NCBI RefSeq assembly: GCF_020176715.1 | Contig: NZ_JAIVMF010000017.1 | Span: forward strand, 42,835 to 106,834 | Direction of reading: 5' to 3' | DNA: 64,000 nt | DNA from: Stappia stellulata | Lineage (GTDB): Bacteria > Pseudomonadota > Alphaproteobacteria > Rhizobiales > Stappiaceae | Shown: positions 1-8,584 of the stretch, piece by piece | How positions within the stretch are numbered: position 1 is the first letter of the stretch | Layout of the letters: each line of letters begins with the position of its first letter | Position numbers and translations under genes: made by a program | The notes under the pieces: generated by a model | What the model was told of the DNA's origin: nothing | The model's database searches: none | What the model saw: the letters and a program-made list of their open reading frames with translations, nothing else

Positions 1-530
1 TCGCGCCCATCGGTCTGCACATTGCCCCTCCGGTCGGCGCGGCTGACATGGATCAGCGAGATGTCCGGCTTCAGCGCCGGCATCGCCACCAGCACATCCT
101 CCGCATCATAGGGAGAGGTGACCAGACGCAGCTCCGGATTGTGGGTCAGCACATCGGTGCCCATGCCGATGCGGGTCGGCGCGAAGGGGACGCCCTCGGC
201 AGCGGCCCTGAGACCGAGCAGAAACATGCCCTCGTCGAGTTCCATTACCTCGATCGCCCCGCTCTCGCGCGCCTTGCGAAAGTAGGGTTCGAGCGGAATC
301 TTGTCGAGCGACACGAAGCCGTAAATCACCTTGCGCACCTTGCCAGCGGCACACAGCATGCCGACCTCCGGCCCGCCATAGGCGACCAGCGTCAGATCCT
401 TCAGATCCGAGCGCAGGATTTCCCGCACCAATGCCATCGGCTTGCGCCGAGCACCCCAGCCGCCGACGCCGATGACCATGCCGTCATGCAGACTGCGGAC
501 GGCCTCGCGAAGGCTTTTCTGTTTGTCCAT
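1..530 (-). CDS. ipdA: IpdA-like CoA-transferase-fold subunit A, ring-C hydrolase (partial)
   Basis: The gene runs off the left edge, so only about the first 176 residues are present. The start MDKQKSLREAV is followed by the glycine-rich GMVIGVGGWG stretch and the FGFVSLDK-like segment of family I CoA-transferase alpha subunits. IpdA pairs with IpdB, expected just to the left, to hydrolyse ring C of COCHEA-CoA, a late cholesterol intermediate. The IpdA assignment, rather than a generic 3-oxoacid CoA-transferase, rests on its neighbours IpdF, EchA20 and IpdC. A perfect palindromic operator candidate lies 89 bases upstream of the start. Substrate specificity is inferred; the fold is clear. Confidence 0.8.
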   Translation of the reverse strand, partial: MDKQKSLREAVRSLHDGMVIGVGGWGARRKPMALVREILRSDLKDLTLVAYGGPEVGMLCAAGKVRKVIYGFVSLDKIPLEPYFRKARESGAIEVMELDEGMFLLGLRAAAEGVPFAPTRIGMGTDVLTHNPELRLVTSPYDAEDVLVAMPALKPDISLIHVSRADRRGNVQTDGR

Positions 531-618
531 GTCATGAACCCGTAATCGCTGTTGCCCTTCGGCAGAAAGGATTTCCGCCTGTTTCCGAAGAGCCTAGAGA
601 GACAGCCAGCCACCCTCA

Positions 619-634
619 TCGTCCGTCAGGACGA
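619..634. promoter_or_regulatory. Candidate TetR operator, perfect palindrome (site A)
   Basis: TCGTCCGTCAGGACGA is a perfect 6-4-6 inverted repeat. It sits between the end of the MaoC gene and the start of ipdA, 89 bases upstream of the ipdA start. Near-identical palindromes occur at 19651 and 25527, with weaker ones at 7162, 13084 and 13121, all before steroid genes. The likely binder is the TetR protein at 23394-24134 (inference). Confidence 0.65.
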
Positions 635-651
635 TACCGGGCGGCAAACTT

Positions 652-1113
652 CTAAAGAAACGCATAGCGCTGGAGCGTATCGGCGACGCACCCCGGCTTG
701 TCGCCGCCCTCGACCTCGATCACCATGCGCACAGTGGTCTGAACGCCGTTCTCGCCGATCGGTTTGGCATCAAGCAATTCGCCGCTGGCACGGATATTTG
801 CGCCCACCGGCACCGGCGCGGGAAACCGCACCCGGTCGAGGCCGTAATTCACCCCCCAATCGAGATTGTCCGGCATGAACAGATCCGGCAGGAACAGGTT
901 CGTCAGCGACAGGGACAAAAACCCATGGGCGATGGTCTTGCCGAACGGCCCCCTTGCTGCACGCTGCGGATCCACATGCAGCCACTGGAAATCCCCGGTG
1001 GCCTGCGCGAACAGGTTAATGCGATCCTGATCGATGGTCAGCCAGTCGCTGGGACCGAGCTTGCGGCCGATTGCGCCGATTGCCTCTTCGGCGGAACGGA
1101 AGCGGAAGGTCAT
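652..1113 (-). CDS. MaoC-family (R)-specific enoyl-CoA hydratase
   Basis: A 153-residue hot-dog-fold hydratase, typical length for a single MaoC domain. It contains the DWLTIDQDRINLFAQATGD segment and the HGFLSLSL catalytic region of MaoC-like dehydratases. It would hydrate an enoyl-CoA intermediate in beta-oxidation of the steroid nucleus or side chain. It is the last gene of the minus-strand run that starts with the fused acyl-CoA dehydrogenase at 7101, 15 bases after ipdF. A good ribosome site (GGGGAGAG) precedes the ATG. The actual substrate cannot be read from sequence. Confidence 0.85.
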   Translation of the reverse strand: MTFRFRSAEEAIGAIGRKLGPSDWLTIDQDRINLFAQATGDFQWLHVDPQRAARGPFGKTIAHGFLSLSLTNLFLPDLFMPDNLDWGVNYGLDRVRFPAPVPVGANIRASGELLDAKPIGENGVQTTVRMVIEVEGGDKPGCVADTLQRYAFL

Positions 1114-1128
1114 GCGAGCGCTCTCCCC

Positions 1129-1944
1129 TCAGGCGCGTTGACTGGACACGGAGACCACCTCGCCCACCATGTAGGAGGCGTAGTCGCTGGCCAGGAACAT
1201 GATGACATTGGCCACCTCCCAGACTTCGGCGGCCCGGCCAAAGGCTTCCCGCGCGGAAAGATCCTTCAGCACCTCTTCCGGTGCCGAGCGCTTCAGGAAG
1301 TCGTGCATGGCGATGGACGGGGAGACCGCGTTGACGCGAATGCCGTGATCCGCCGCCTCAAGGGCGCTGCACCGTGTCAGCGCCATCACCCCCGCCTTGG
1401 CGGCGGCATAATGCGCCTGCCCTTTTTGCGCACGCCAGCCGAGCACCGAGGCGTTGTTGACGATGGTGCCGCGACGGCGCGGCATCATCGCCCGCAGCGC
1501 CGCCCGCGTCATGCGGAAGGTGCCGTTCAACGTCACGTCGAGCACCCGGTGCCACTCCTCGTCGCTCATCTCGACGATTGGTTTGACACCGCCCAGCCCC
1601 GCGTTGTTGACCAGAACGTCGATGCCCTCCATCGCCGCCTCGGCCGCGCCGACCAGGGCCTGCACCTGATCCTCATTGGTGACATCGGCAAGATGCCCGG
1701 TCACCGGGGTCTCGGGCGCGATCTCCTTCAGCGCGGCAACGGCTTCATCGAGTCGACGCGGGTGAATGTCCGAGACCATCAACGCCCGCGCCCCTTCCTC
1801 CATCGCGCGGCGGGCGGTGGCAAAACCGATGCCCTGTCCGGCGGCGGCGGTGATCAGCACCGACCGCCCCTTGAGCAGCCCATGGCCGGGCACATAAGGC
1901 GGGCACTGAGAGGAGGGGCTCGCGGAGAATGTGTCAGCGTCCAT
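1129..1944 (-). CDS. ipdF: IpdF-like short-chain dehydrogenase, steroid ring-C 5-hydroxy oxidoreductase
   Basis: A 271-residue classical SDR. It shows the TAAAGQGIGFATARR nucleotide-binding loop, NNAGLGG, the catalytic Ser in NNASVLGWRAQ and the YAAAK Tyr-Lys pair. The order PGHGLLKG...LGWRAQ...HYAAAKAGVMALTRCSA closely follows mycobacterial IpdF (Rv3559c) as I remember it. IpdF oxidises the 5-hydroxyl of 5-OH-HIP-CoA during C/D-ring degradation. The first 11 bases overlap the end of echA20, so translation is probably coupled. Being next to echA20 and ipdC strengthens the assignment. Confidence 0.88.
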   Translation of the reverse strand: MDADTFSASPSSQCPPYVPGHGLLKGRSVLITAAAGQGIGFATARRAMEEGARALMVSDIHPRRLDEAVAALKEIAPETPVTGHLADVTNEDQVQALVGAAEAAMEGIDVLVNNAGLGGVKPIVEMSDEEWHRVLDVTLNGTFRMTRAALRAMMPRRRGTIVNNASVLGWRAQKGQAHYAAAKAGVMALTRCSALEAADHGIRVNAVSPSIAMHDFLKRSAPEEVLKDLSAREAFGRAAEVWEVANVIMFLASDYASYMVGEVVSVSSQRA

Positions 1945-2722
1945 TTCGGCTCATCCTTGCCTTGTTCGAGAAATCGGCCGTGCGGCCATCGGCGACAAAT
2001 GCATCGCGGGCCGCCTGGGAATCCGCCATCAGATAGGCCTGCGCGGTGAAGCCCTGCTCCCAGCGGTACTGTGCCTCAAGATCCGCCGCCTCCACCCCGT
2101 TGAGCGCCTCCTTGGCCAGCGAGATCATCGCCGGGCTCTTTGCTGCGATTTTCGCCGCGAGCACCCGCGCCGCATCGGCGAGCTCCGCCCGGGGCAGCAC
2201 CGCTTCGATGCCGCCGAAGCGAAAGGCCTCCGTCGCGCTCACCGGATCGCCGGTGAAATACATCTGCCGCACTTTTTGCAGCGGAAACAGGCGCTGAAGA
2301 TGCGCACCGCCGCCCAGCGCGCCGCGATCCACCTCCGGCACGCCGAAACTGGCGCAATCTGAGGCCAGCACGATGTCCGCGCCACCGCAGATGCCGATCC
2401 CGCCGCCGAGCACGAAACCATGGGCTGCGGCGATCACCGGCACCCGGCCCCGGTGAATGGCGCGGAAGGTGTCGTAGTTGCCCCGGTTGACCTCGATGAT
2501 CCGTTCCGGATGCCGCTGCAATTCCTTGATGTCGACCCCGGCGCAGAACCCGCGCCCCTCGGCGCGGATGATCAGCACCCGCACTTGCCGGTCCGCGTTC
2601 ATGTCATCCACCGCCCGCGCCAGCGCGGCCCAGCCGGCGCTGTCGAAGGCGTTGACCGGTGGCCGGTTCAGGATGATTTCGCCGATATGATCGCTGACCT
2701 CAGCGGAAAATGGCGCACTCAT
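1934..2722 (-). CDS. echA20: EchA20-like crotonase-fold ring-D hydrolase
   Basis: A 262-residue crotonase. EGRGFCAGVDIKELQR and HGFVLGGGIGICGG form the two oxyanion-hole segments, and FGVPEVDRGALGGGAHL matches the EchA20 pattern. In Mycobacterium EchA20 hydrolyses ring D of the bicyclic enone-CoA to give COCHEA-CoA, the IpdAB substrate. I chose the ATG at 2722 over the one at 2728: it overlaps the ipdC stop as ATGA and has GGGAG seven bases ahead. It lies between ipdC and ipdF, as expected for consecutive steps. Confidence 0.88.
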   Translation of the reverse strand: MSAPFSAEVSDHIGEIILNRPPVNAFDSAGWAALARAVDDMNADRQVRVLIIRAEGRGFCAGVDIKELQRHPERIIEVNRGNYDTFRAIHRGRVPVIAAAHGFVLGGGIGICGGADIVLASDCASFGVPEVDRGALGGGAHLQRLFPLQKVRQMYFTGDPVSATEAFRFGGIEAVLPRAELADAARVLAAKIAAKSPAMISLAKEALNGVEAADLEAQYRWEQGFTAQAYLMADSQAARDAFVADGRTADFSNKARMSRNGR

Positions 2723-3825
2723 GCCCATGCTCCCTGTGTTGCCGTTTCGCAGTCGCGGCCCGGCAACTGCCGCAGAGCGGAAAGACGCTCTTCGGCCTCC
2801 CGAACGATGCGGGTGATCAGCGCGTCGCAGCTCTCCAACTCGCCGATCAACGCCGCCACCTGACCGGAGGGCAAAAGCCCGCCCCGCGTATCGCCACTCA
2901 CCAGCCCCTGTTCCACCAGGCGGGGCAGGTTCGGAGCCATCACCGTGGCGGCAAACCCGGCGTCACCCGCCTTCAGCGCGCGCAGGGCCAGCCGCAGCAT
3001 GCTGGCGTAGCTCATCCCTTGCGCCCGCCCCCAGGACAGGCCGTGCCGCAGGCTGGCAAGGAACCGCGCCGGGCGGCTCATCCCTTCCATGCGGCGCAGC
3101 TCCTCATTGTCGATGAACCGCTGTGGCAGGCCATCAACCGCCTTCGACACCCGGATCGCCGCCGGATCGGCGGTCTTGAGGTAGCGGGCGAGCGTTTCCG
3201 GATGCACCGGGCTTTCGGAAGTCAAAAGGAAGCGGGTGCCCATGGCGATGCCATCCGCGCCCCAGGCAAGCGCCGCGGCCAGCCCGCGCCCGTCGTAAAA
3301 CCCGCCGGCGGCCACCACCGGCACATCGACCGCGTCGAGCACTTGCGGCAAGAGCAGGGAGGTCGGCACAGATCCGGTGTGCCCGCCCCCTTCGCCGCCC
3401 TGGACGGTGATGATGCTGGCGCCAAGCGCCACCGCCCGCACGGCATGTTTCACCGCCCCGACCGTCGGCATGCACTCGATCCCGGCATCGCGGAACCGGG
3501 CGATGGTCGCCGCATCCGGGCCACGGCCATAACTCACCGCCCGGACCCGGTGCAAAAGGATCGCCTCGATCACCTCTTCCGCGTTGGGCTGGAACATGTG
3601 GAAGTTAATGCCGAACGGGCCATCCGTCGCCGCCTTGACCGCCGCGATGGCCGCATCGATGCCCCCCGGCGGGATCGAGGCTGCGGCAAGAAAGCCGAAC
3701 CCGCCGGCATTGGTCGTTGCCGCAACAAGCTTCGGATCGGCCACCCAGCCCATCGCCGTCTGCACCACCGGATAACGACATCCGAGCGCCCGTGTCAGGG
3801 GCGTTTCAAACCCGTTGCCTGTCAT
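2719..3825 (-). CDS. ipdC: IpdC-like flavin-dependent (nitronate monooxygenase-family) ring-C oxidoreductase
   Basis: A 368-residue TIM-barrel flavoprotein of the nitronate monooxygenase / 2-nitropropane dioxygenase family. It begins with PVVQTAMGWVA and carries the FMN-phosphate segments VQGGEGGGHTG and VAAGGFYDGRGLAAAL, then GIAMGTRFLLT. These match mycobacterial IpdC (Rv3553), which acts on the 5-oxo or 5-hydroxy bicyclic acyl-CoA before EchA20. A GTG at 3855 is possible, but the ATG at 3825 matches the family N-terminus and has GAGG eight bases upstream. The stop overlaps echA20. Confidence 0.85.
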   Translation of the reverse strand: MTGNGFETPLTRALGCRYPVVQTAMGWVADPKLVAATTNAGGFGFLAAASIPPGGIDAAIAAVKAATDGPFGINFHMFQPNAEEVIEAILLHRVRAVSYGRGPDAATIARFRDAGIECMPTVGAVKHAVRAVALGASIITVQGGEGGGHTGSVPTSLLLPQVLDAVDVPVVAAGGFYDGRGLAAALAWGADGIAMGTRFLLTSESPVHPETLARYLKTADPAAIRVSKAVDGLPQRFIDNEELRRMEGMSRPARFLASLRHGLSWGRAQGMSYASMLRLALRALKAGDAGFAATVMAPNLPRLVEQGLVSGDTRGGLLPSGQVAALIGELESCDALITRIVREAEERLSALRQLPGRDCETATQGAWA

Positions 3826-3890
3826 CTCCACCGCCTCATACCCTTGTTCCCCCACGCGTTCTCACTGCCGAGCCCTATCGGACCGCAAGG

Positions 3891-4649
3891 CTAGTTGAAG
3901 ACCCGGCCGCCATTGACCACCAGCGTCTGACCGGTGATGCAGCGGGCCTTGTCGCTGGCCAGGAACACGGCGGCATTGGCGATGTCCTCCGGCTCACAGA
4001 GTTCGCCGAGCGGGATCGCACTGCGTGCCCGCTCATAAGCATCCTTCGGAATGCGCTGCATCGCCCGGGTGTTGGTCGGGCCTGGACAGATCGCATTGAC
4101 GGTCACCTTGTGCGGGCCGAGCTCCCGGGCGAGCGCACGGGTGAAGCCGAGAACGCCGGACTTGGCCGCCGCGTAATCGACCGTGCCGATGTCGCCATTG
4201 AGGGCCGAGTCGGAAGAGATCGACACGATCCGCCCCTCTCTGCGTGCCCGCATCCCCGGCACCACCTGACGCGAGCAATGCAAGGTCGCGCCGAGCGAGA
4301 TGTCGATCACGAAATCCAGCGTGTCGCCTTCCGCCAGATAGAATTCGGAGTATTTCTCCCGCGCCGTCTGACCGAGATTGTTGATCAGCGTATGCACCGG
4401 CCCGAACTCCCCCTCGATCCGGGCGAAGCTGGCGGTGACATGCGCCCGGTCGAGCAGGTCGCCCTCAAGCGCCAGAACGCGCCCGCCCTTTGCCCGGGCC
4501 TCCCCCGCCGTGGCCGCCAGCGCCTCGCCATCCCGGTCGAGGATCGCCAGATCGGCCCCCTCCGCCGCGAAGCCAAGAACGATCGACCGGCCGATGCCAT
4601 GTGCGGCACCGGTCACTGCAACCACCTTGCCCGTGAAATCCCCTGTCAT
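3891..4649 (-). CDS. Short-chain dehydrogenase/reductase in the steroid operon
   Basis: A 252-residue SDR with TGAAHGIGRS for cofactor binding, a catalytic Ser in SISSDSA and YAAAK for the Tyr-Lys pair. The usual NNAG motif reads NNLG here, a small departure. It is encoded between the fused acyl-CoA dehydrogenase and ipdC on the same strand. The likely role is a 3-hydroxyacyl-CoA or ring hydroxyl dehydrogenase in HIP degradation; the substrate is unknown. The open frame extends upstream into the previous gene, but the ATG at 4649 follows GGGAGAGG and fits the family length. Confidence 0.82.
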   Translation of the reverse strand: MTGDFTGKVVAVTGAAHGIGRSIVLGFAAEGADLAILDRDGEALAATAGEARAKGGRVLALEGDLLDRAHVTASFARIEGEFGPVHTLINNLGQTAREKYSEFYLAEGDTLDFVIDISLGATLHCSRQVVPGMRARREGRIVSISSDSALNGDIGTVDYAAAKSGVLGFTRALARELGPHKVTVNAICPGPTNTRAMQRIPKDAYERARSAIPLGELCEPEDIANAAVFLASDKARCITGQTLVVNGGRVFN

Positions 4650-4746
4650 GCCTCTCCCTTTCTCCTCAATTGCTGACCGCGGCGACGCCAGCGAGCTGGA
4701 GCCCAAGGCCCAAACCCTCGCCCTCGCACCGCAAAAAGAAAAACCG

Positions 4747-7101
4747 CTAACGCACGCCGCTCTGGGTTTGGCCGCGCGGTTCGCGCGGCATGCCAAGCCC
4801 TTGTTCTGAAATGATGTTCAGTTGAATTTCGTTGGTACCGCCGTAGATCGTCTCGGCTCTGGCAAACAGATACAACTGCTGCAAGCGGGCAATCCCCGGC
4901 TCGGATGCATGAACGGCAGCCTCCGGCCCCAGCGCGTCCATGGCCAGTTCCCCCAGCGAGCGATGCCAGTTCGACCATTCGTATTTGTAGCCAAGCGCCT
5001 CGGGTCCCGGCTCGCCGCGCTCGACCGCGCCCAGCACCCGCATGGCCCCATGGCGCATCGCCCGCAAGCCGGTCCAGGCCCGGCCCAGCGCTTCGGCATG
5101 ATCCATCGGGTCGCGCGCCTGGCGCGCCAATGAAACCACCGCCTCCAGTTCCCGCGCAAACCCCATCTGCTGACCAAGGGTCGAAATGCCACGCTCGAAC
5201 CCGAGGAGCGCCATGGCTATCGCCCAACCCTCCCCCGGTGCCCCGACCGCGTCTTCCGCCCTTGCCACCGCTCCGTCAAAGAAGACCTCGTTGAACTCGC
5301 AGGCGCCGTTGATCTGTCGGATCGGGCGGATGTCGATGCCCGGTTGGTCGAGCGGCATCAACAGGAAGATCAGCCCATCGCGGCCGGTCGCGCCCTCCTC
5401 CGCCCGGGCCAGCACGAAGATCCAGTCGGAGAGATGCGCCAGCGACGTCCAGGTCTTTTGCCCGTAGATGATCCAGTCGCCGCTCGCCGGATCGCGGCGC
5501 GCCCGGGTGCGCAGGGCCGCCAGATCCGACCCCGCCCCTGGCTCGGAATACCCTTGCGCCCAGAAGGTGGTGCCTTGCAGGATCCCAGGCAGGAATCGCG
5601 CCCTTTGATCTTCCGTCCCGAAAGCGGCGAGCGTCGGCGCCAACAGCCCTTCGCCGATGTGGCCCATCCGCCCCGGCCCGCCGGCCCGGGCGTATTCCTC
5701 GTTGAAGATCACCTGATCGCCGACCGACATGCCGCGCCCGCCGAGCGCCTCGGGCAGGCCCAGCCCGACCCAACCGCCTGCGGCCAGACGCTGCTCCCAG
5801 GCCTTGCGAAGCGCCGGAAGGGCATCGCCATCGCCGGCGCCGCCGCGCCCGCGCAGCGGCTCGAACTCTCCGGTAAGGTTCTCCGCCATCCACCCGGCCA
5901 CGGCTCGGCGCAACGCAGTCTCCGCCTCACTCGCAGCCCCACTGACCGGGAGCGCGGAAAGCCGCCCGTCGAGCAGATCGAGACCAATCTGCCGGAAGGC
6001 CGCGACAGGGCCAGCGGACAGCGCCCGCATGGCGGTGGCGCGCTTGAAGAACAGATGCGGCGCGTATTCAAAGGTCATGCCGACACCGCCATGAAGCTGA
6101 ATCGCCTCGGCGCTGACGGCGAAAAGCTCCTCGCAGGCCAGCGCCTTTGCTGCTCGGGCCTCAGCCCCGGCAAGCACCGCGCCGTCTGAAGCATTTGCAG
6201 ACCGGTCGAAGTCCGCTGCCGCCCCGTCGATCAGCGCATCGAGACGGTTCAGCCGCACGTAGAGATCCGCCATCCGGTGCTTGATCGCTTGATAGGACGC
6301 AATGGTGCGGCCGAACTGACGGCGTTCGGCGATATACTCAAGGGTCAGCGTGAAGGCGCCCCGCGCCGCACCGGCCATCTCTGCGGCGAGTACCAATCGC
6401 GCCCGGTCCAGAGAAGTGTCGCAGCGCCCGGCAAAAGCCGTGCCTCGGTCGAGCACCGCACTTGCGGGAATGAGCAGATCCGTCAGTTCCAGAACGCCCG
6501 TCGGCTGGGTCACATCCATGGGCGCGCAAGGCCGCCGGTGCCCCGACAACGCCTCACCTTCCAGCGCGATCAGCAGCCGTTGCCCGGCACACAGCGCCGG
6601 CACCAGTACCAGATCCGCGCCCATCAGATCGGGGATCGGACCGCTTTGCCCTTCCAGAACATAGCCGTCCCCCGCCTGTTCGACCCGGAACGCAGGCGTA
6701 TCCCAGCAGTCGCCGGCGGCATCAGCGCCGTGGGCAAGCACGGCCTGCGCCGTTCCGCCCGCAATCCGTGACAGCCATCCATCACGGCATCTGCCCGGCG
6801 TTGCCGCCGCCAGCACTTGGCCGGCCAGTGCCACGGTGGAGACAAAGGGAACAGGCGCCAGCACCTTTCCCAATTCACGCCCGACCGCGACCAGCGCCCG
6901 CATGTCCGCGCCCAGACCGCCGCACGCCTCCGGCAGCCCGATGGCGGTGACCTGCAACTCCTCGGCGATCCCCCGCCACAACTCGCAAGCCTCCCCGCCC
7001 TCCGATACCCGGAAGGCCGGTTCCAACCCGCCGGCACGTTCCAGAAAACGCGCCAGCGCATCGCGGATCATCATGTGTTCATCGGTCGGTAGCACGTCCA
7101 T
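4747..7101 (-). CDS. Two-domain fused acyl-CoA dehydrogenase, C-terminal half FadE30-like
   Basis: A 784-residue protein with two complete acyl-CoA dehydrogenase domains. Residues about 1-380 form a short-type domain with ERRQFGRTIASYQAIKHR near 260 and IQLHGGVGMTFEY after it. Residues about 395-784 form a long-type domain with GYSEPGAGSDLA near 515, WTSLAHLSDW and the flavin-site ending YGGTNEIQ. The second half resembles FadE30 (Rv3560c), which dehydrogenates the HIP-CoA propionyl side chain. The overall layout recalls the fused FadE34/ChsE3. The open frame starts at 7305, but MDVLPTDEH at 7101 fits the family. A terminator and a weak operator copy lie upstream, so this probably opens its own operon. 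Confidence 0.87.
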   Translation of the reverse strand: MDVLPTDEHMMIRDALARFLERAGGLEPAFRVSEGGEACELWRGIAEELQVTAIGLPEACGGLGADMRALVAVGRELGKVLAPVPFVSTVALAGQVLAAATPGRCRDGWLSRIAGGTAQAVLAHGADAAGDCWDTPAFRVEQAGDGYVLEGQSGPIPDLMGADLVLVPALCAGQRLLIALEGEALSGHRRPCAPMDVTQPTGVLELTDLLIPASAVLDRGTAFAGRCDTSLDRARLVLAAEMAGAARGAFTLTLEYIAERRQFGRTIASYQAIKHRMADLYVRLNRLDALIDGAAADFDRSANASDGAVLAGAEARAAKALACEELFAVSAEAIQLHGGVGMTFEYAPHLFFKRATAMRALSAGPVAAFRQIGLDLLDGRLSALPVSGAASEAETALRRAVAGWMAENLTGEFEPLRGRGGAGDGDALPALRKAWEQRLAAGGWVGLGLPEALGGRGMSVGDQVIFNEEYARAGGPGRMGHIGEGLLAPTLAAFGTEDQRARFLPGILQGTTFWAQGYSEPGAGSDLAALRTRARRDPASGDWIIYGQKTWTSLAHLSDWIFVLARAEEGATGRDGLIFLLMPLDQPGIDIRPIRQINGACEFNEVFFDGAVARAEDAVGAPGEGWAIAMALLGFERGISTLGQQMGFARELEAVVSLARQARDPMDHAEALGRAWTGLRAMRHGAMRVLGAVERGEPGPEALGYKYEWSNWHRSLGELAMDALGPEAAVHASEPGIARLQQLYLFARAETIYGGTNEIQLNIISEQGLGMPREPRGQTQSGVR

Positions 7102-7161
7102 CGGGTATCCCGGATTTGTCCTGTTCCACCTTCCATCAGCCACGCCGAACGCGGTGCCGCA

Positions 7162-7177
7162 TCGTCCAAATGCAGGA
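7162..7177. promoter_or_regulatory. Degenerate copy of the steroid-cluster palindrome (site B)
   Basis: TCGTCCAAATGCAGGA has one perfect half-site, TCGTCC, and a second half matching four of six bases of GGACGA at the same N4 spacing. It lies 61 bases upstream of the fused dehydrogenase start, the same distance range as the perfect sites. Alone it would not be convincing. Confidence 0.3.
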
Positions 7178-7269
7178 TGGAGGCTCGATACCCGGCGCGC
7201 AATCCACCGGCGCGACAATCCTTGCGCGCAGCGCGTTGCACGCACCCGGCTTCCCGATAGACGCAAGAA

Positions 7270-7289
7270 GGGCCGCCCGGAAGCGGCCC
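7270..7289 (-). terminator. Rho-independent terminator after the binding-protein gene
   Basis: Read on the minus strand, GGGCCGC and GCGGCCC form a perfect 7-bp stem around a 6-base loop, followed by the T-rich TTCTT. It lies 30 bases past the stop of the substrate-binding protein gene. It separates that transcript from the fused dehydrogenase operon. Confidence 0.65.
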
Positions 7290-7318
7290 CTGGTTTCGAT
7301 TTCACAAGGGTGAGGGCG

Positions 7319-8512
7319 TCAATCGCACCTGGCCCGTTCGGTCAGCCCATCCTCGCGCGGCGCATAAGCGTTCCTGACCACCGCCAGCGTTTTCGACGAG
7401 GGCAGGAAATGGGTTTCGCTACTGGCCTCGAAGGTTCCCAGCATATTGTCCATCGCTGCCGCATTGGCCTCGATCCAGGCGGCGACCTTGTCGCCGTCGG
7501 TCGAGCCCGCCCCTTCGATCGCCGCCTTCAGGATGAACGGCTCGATGTAGTACGGAATGATGGAGGAACTGCCGCCAAGCCGCTCAAGATCGCTCACCGT
7601 CTCTTTCGCGCGCTTGTCGAACCTTGCGTAGGCGGAAACCCCGACGGGATCCCCCTCGCAATAAGTCATACCAACGAATTGCACGCTACGGACCTCATCG
7701 AAGGCCTCCTGCCCAAGGATCTTGGCGTTGCCGACGGAAAAATTGGTCATTGTCAGACTGCCGAACACCGGCACGCTCCAACCGATTTCATCTCTGTTTT
7801 GCAGGAACTTGCGGGCATCATCGCCAAGCGAGTTGATGATCAGCACGGCCTCCGCGCCGCTCGAGCGCAGGGAGAAGAGTTGCGGGGTCATGTCCTCCGT
7901 GCGGAAGGCAAACTCCTGCACCTCGACCGGCTCCAACTCGCGCGATTGCAGGTAACGGACCATCTCCGCGACCGCATCCTTCGACATGCCGCCATTGTCG
8001 GAGATGATCGCCAGCTTGGTCAGCCCCAGGACATCGAGCGCGTAATCGATGTTGGGAATCATCTGCGCGAGACCGGTCGGCGAGTTCGAAAAATGATAGG
8101 GCGCGGCCTGGGGCGTCAGCGTCGCCGAGGATGCGGCGGTGATCTGCGGCAGGTTCGCCGCCGTCGTCACCGCGGTGACGGGGATCACTTCCTGGCTCGT
8201 TACCGGACCGACCATCGCCTCAATCTGCTCGTTCTCGATCAAGCGCCGGGCCTCGCCCAGCGCATGGGTCGGATCCGTCAGCGTGTCGGCCAGAATGAAC
8301 TCCACCGGCCGACCGGCAATCCCCCCTTGCGCGTTGATATCCTCCACCGCCATGCGCCAGCCGATTTCCGCCACCTTGCCGATGGAGGCGCCGTTGCCGG
8401 TCAGCGATACCATCCCACCGAGCTTCAGCGGCTCCGCAGCGGTGCCTTGCGTCGACACGAGGGCCACCGCCATCGCGGCCCATAGCCCGAGCCGTCCTAC
8501 ATTGCCAATCAT
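7319..8512 (-). CDS. HAAT-type ABC transporter periplasmic binding protein (LivJ-like)
   Basis: A 397-residue exported binding protein of the hydrophobic amino acid / amide uptake family (Peripla_BP_6). A signal peptide ends near residue 26 (ALVSTQGTAA before EP). LKLGGMVSLTGNGASIGK is the usual family opening, and a second lobe starts near LTKLAIISDNG. It follows fadD3 by 72 bases on the same strand, with AAGGAGG before the ATG. The matching permease and ATPase genes are at 19687-23102 in the same cluster. The ligand is more likely a steroid-derived acid or aromatic acid than an amino acid, judging from context only. Confidence 0.85.
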   Translation of the reverse strand: MIGNVGRLGLWAAMAVALVSTQGTAAEPLKLGGMVSLTGNGASIGKVAEIGWRMAVEDINAQGGIAGRPVEFILADTLTDPTHALGEARRLIENEQIEAMVGPVTSQEVIPVTAVTTAANLPQITAASSATLTPQAAPYHFSNSPTGLAQMIPNIDYALDVLGLTKLAIISDNGGMSKDAVAEMVRYLQSRELEPVEVQEFAFRTEDMTPQLFSLRSSGAEAVLIINSLGDDARKFLQNRDEIGWSVPVFGSLTMTNFSVGNAKILGQEAFDEVRSVQFVGMTYCEGDPVGVSAYARFDKRAKETVSDLERLGGSSSIIPYYIEPFILKAAIEGAGSTDGDKVAAWIEANAAAMDNMLGTFEASSETHFLPSSKTLAVVRNAYAPREDGLTERARCD

Positions 8513-8584
8513 GGTGTATTCCTCCTTCAGATCTTTGTTTTATGGTGCCGGGTTCGGCTCTGACGCTTCGCCGCGCGCTGCCCC

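Noticed and set aside
7102..7305. N-terminal extension of the fused acyl-CoA dehydrogenase to 7305
   Set aside because: The extra 68 residues are Arg-rich without family similarity and overlap the terminator and operator candidates.
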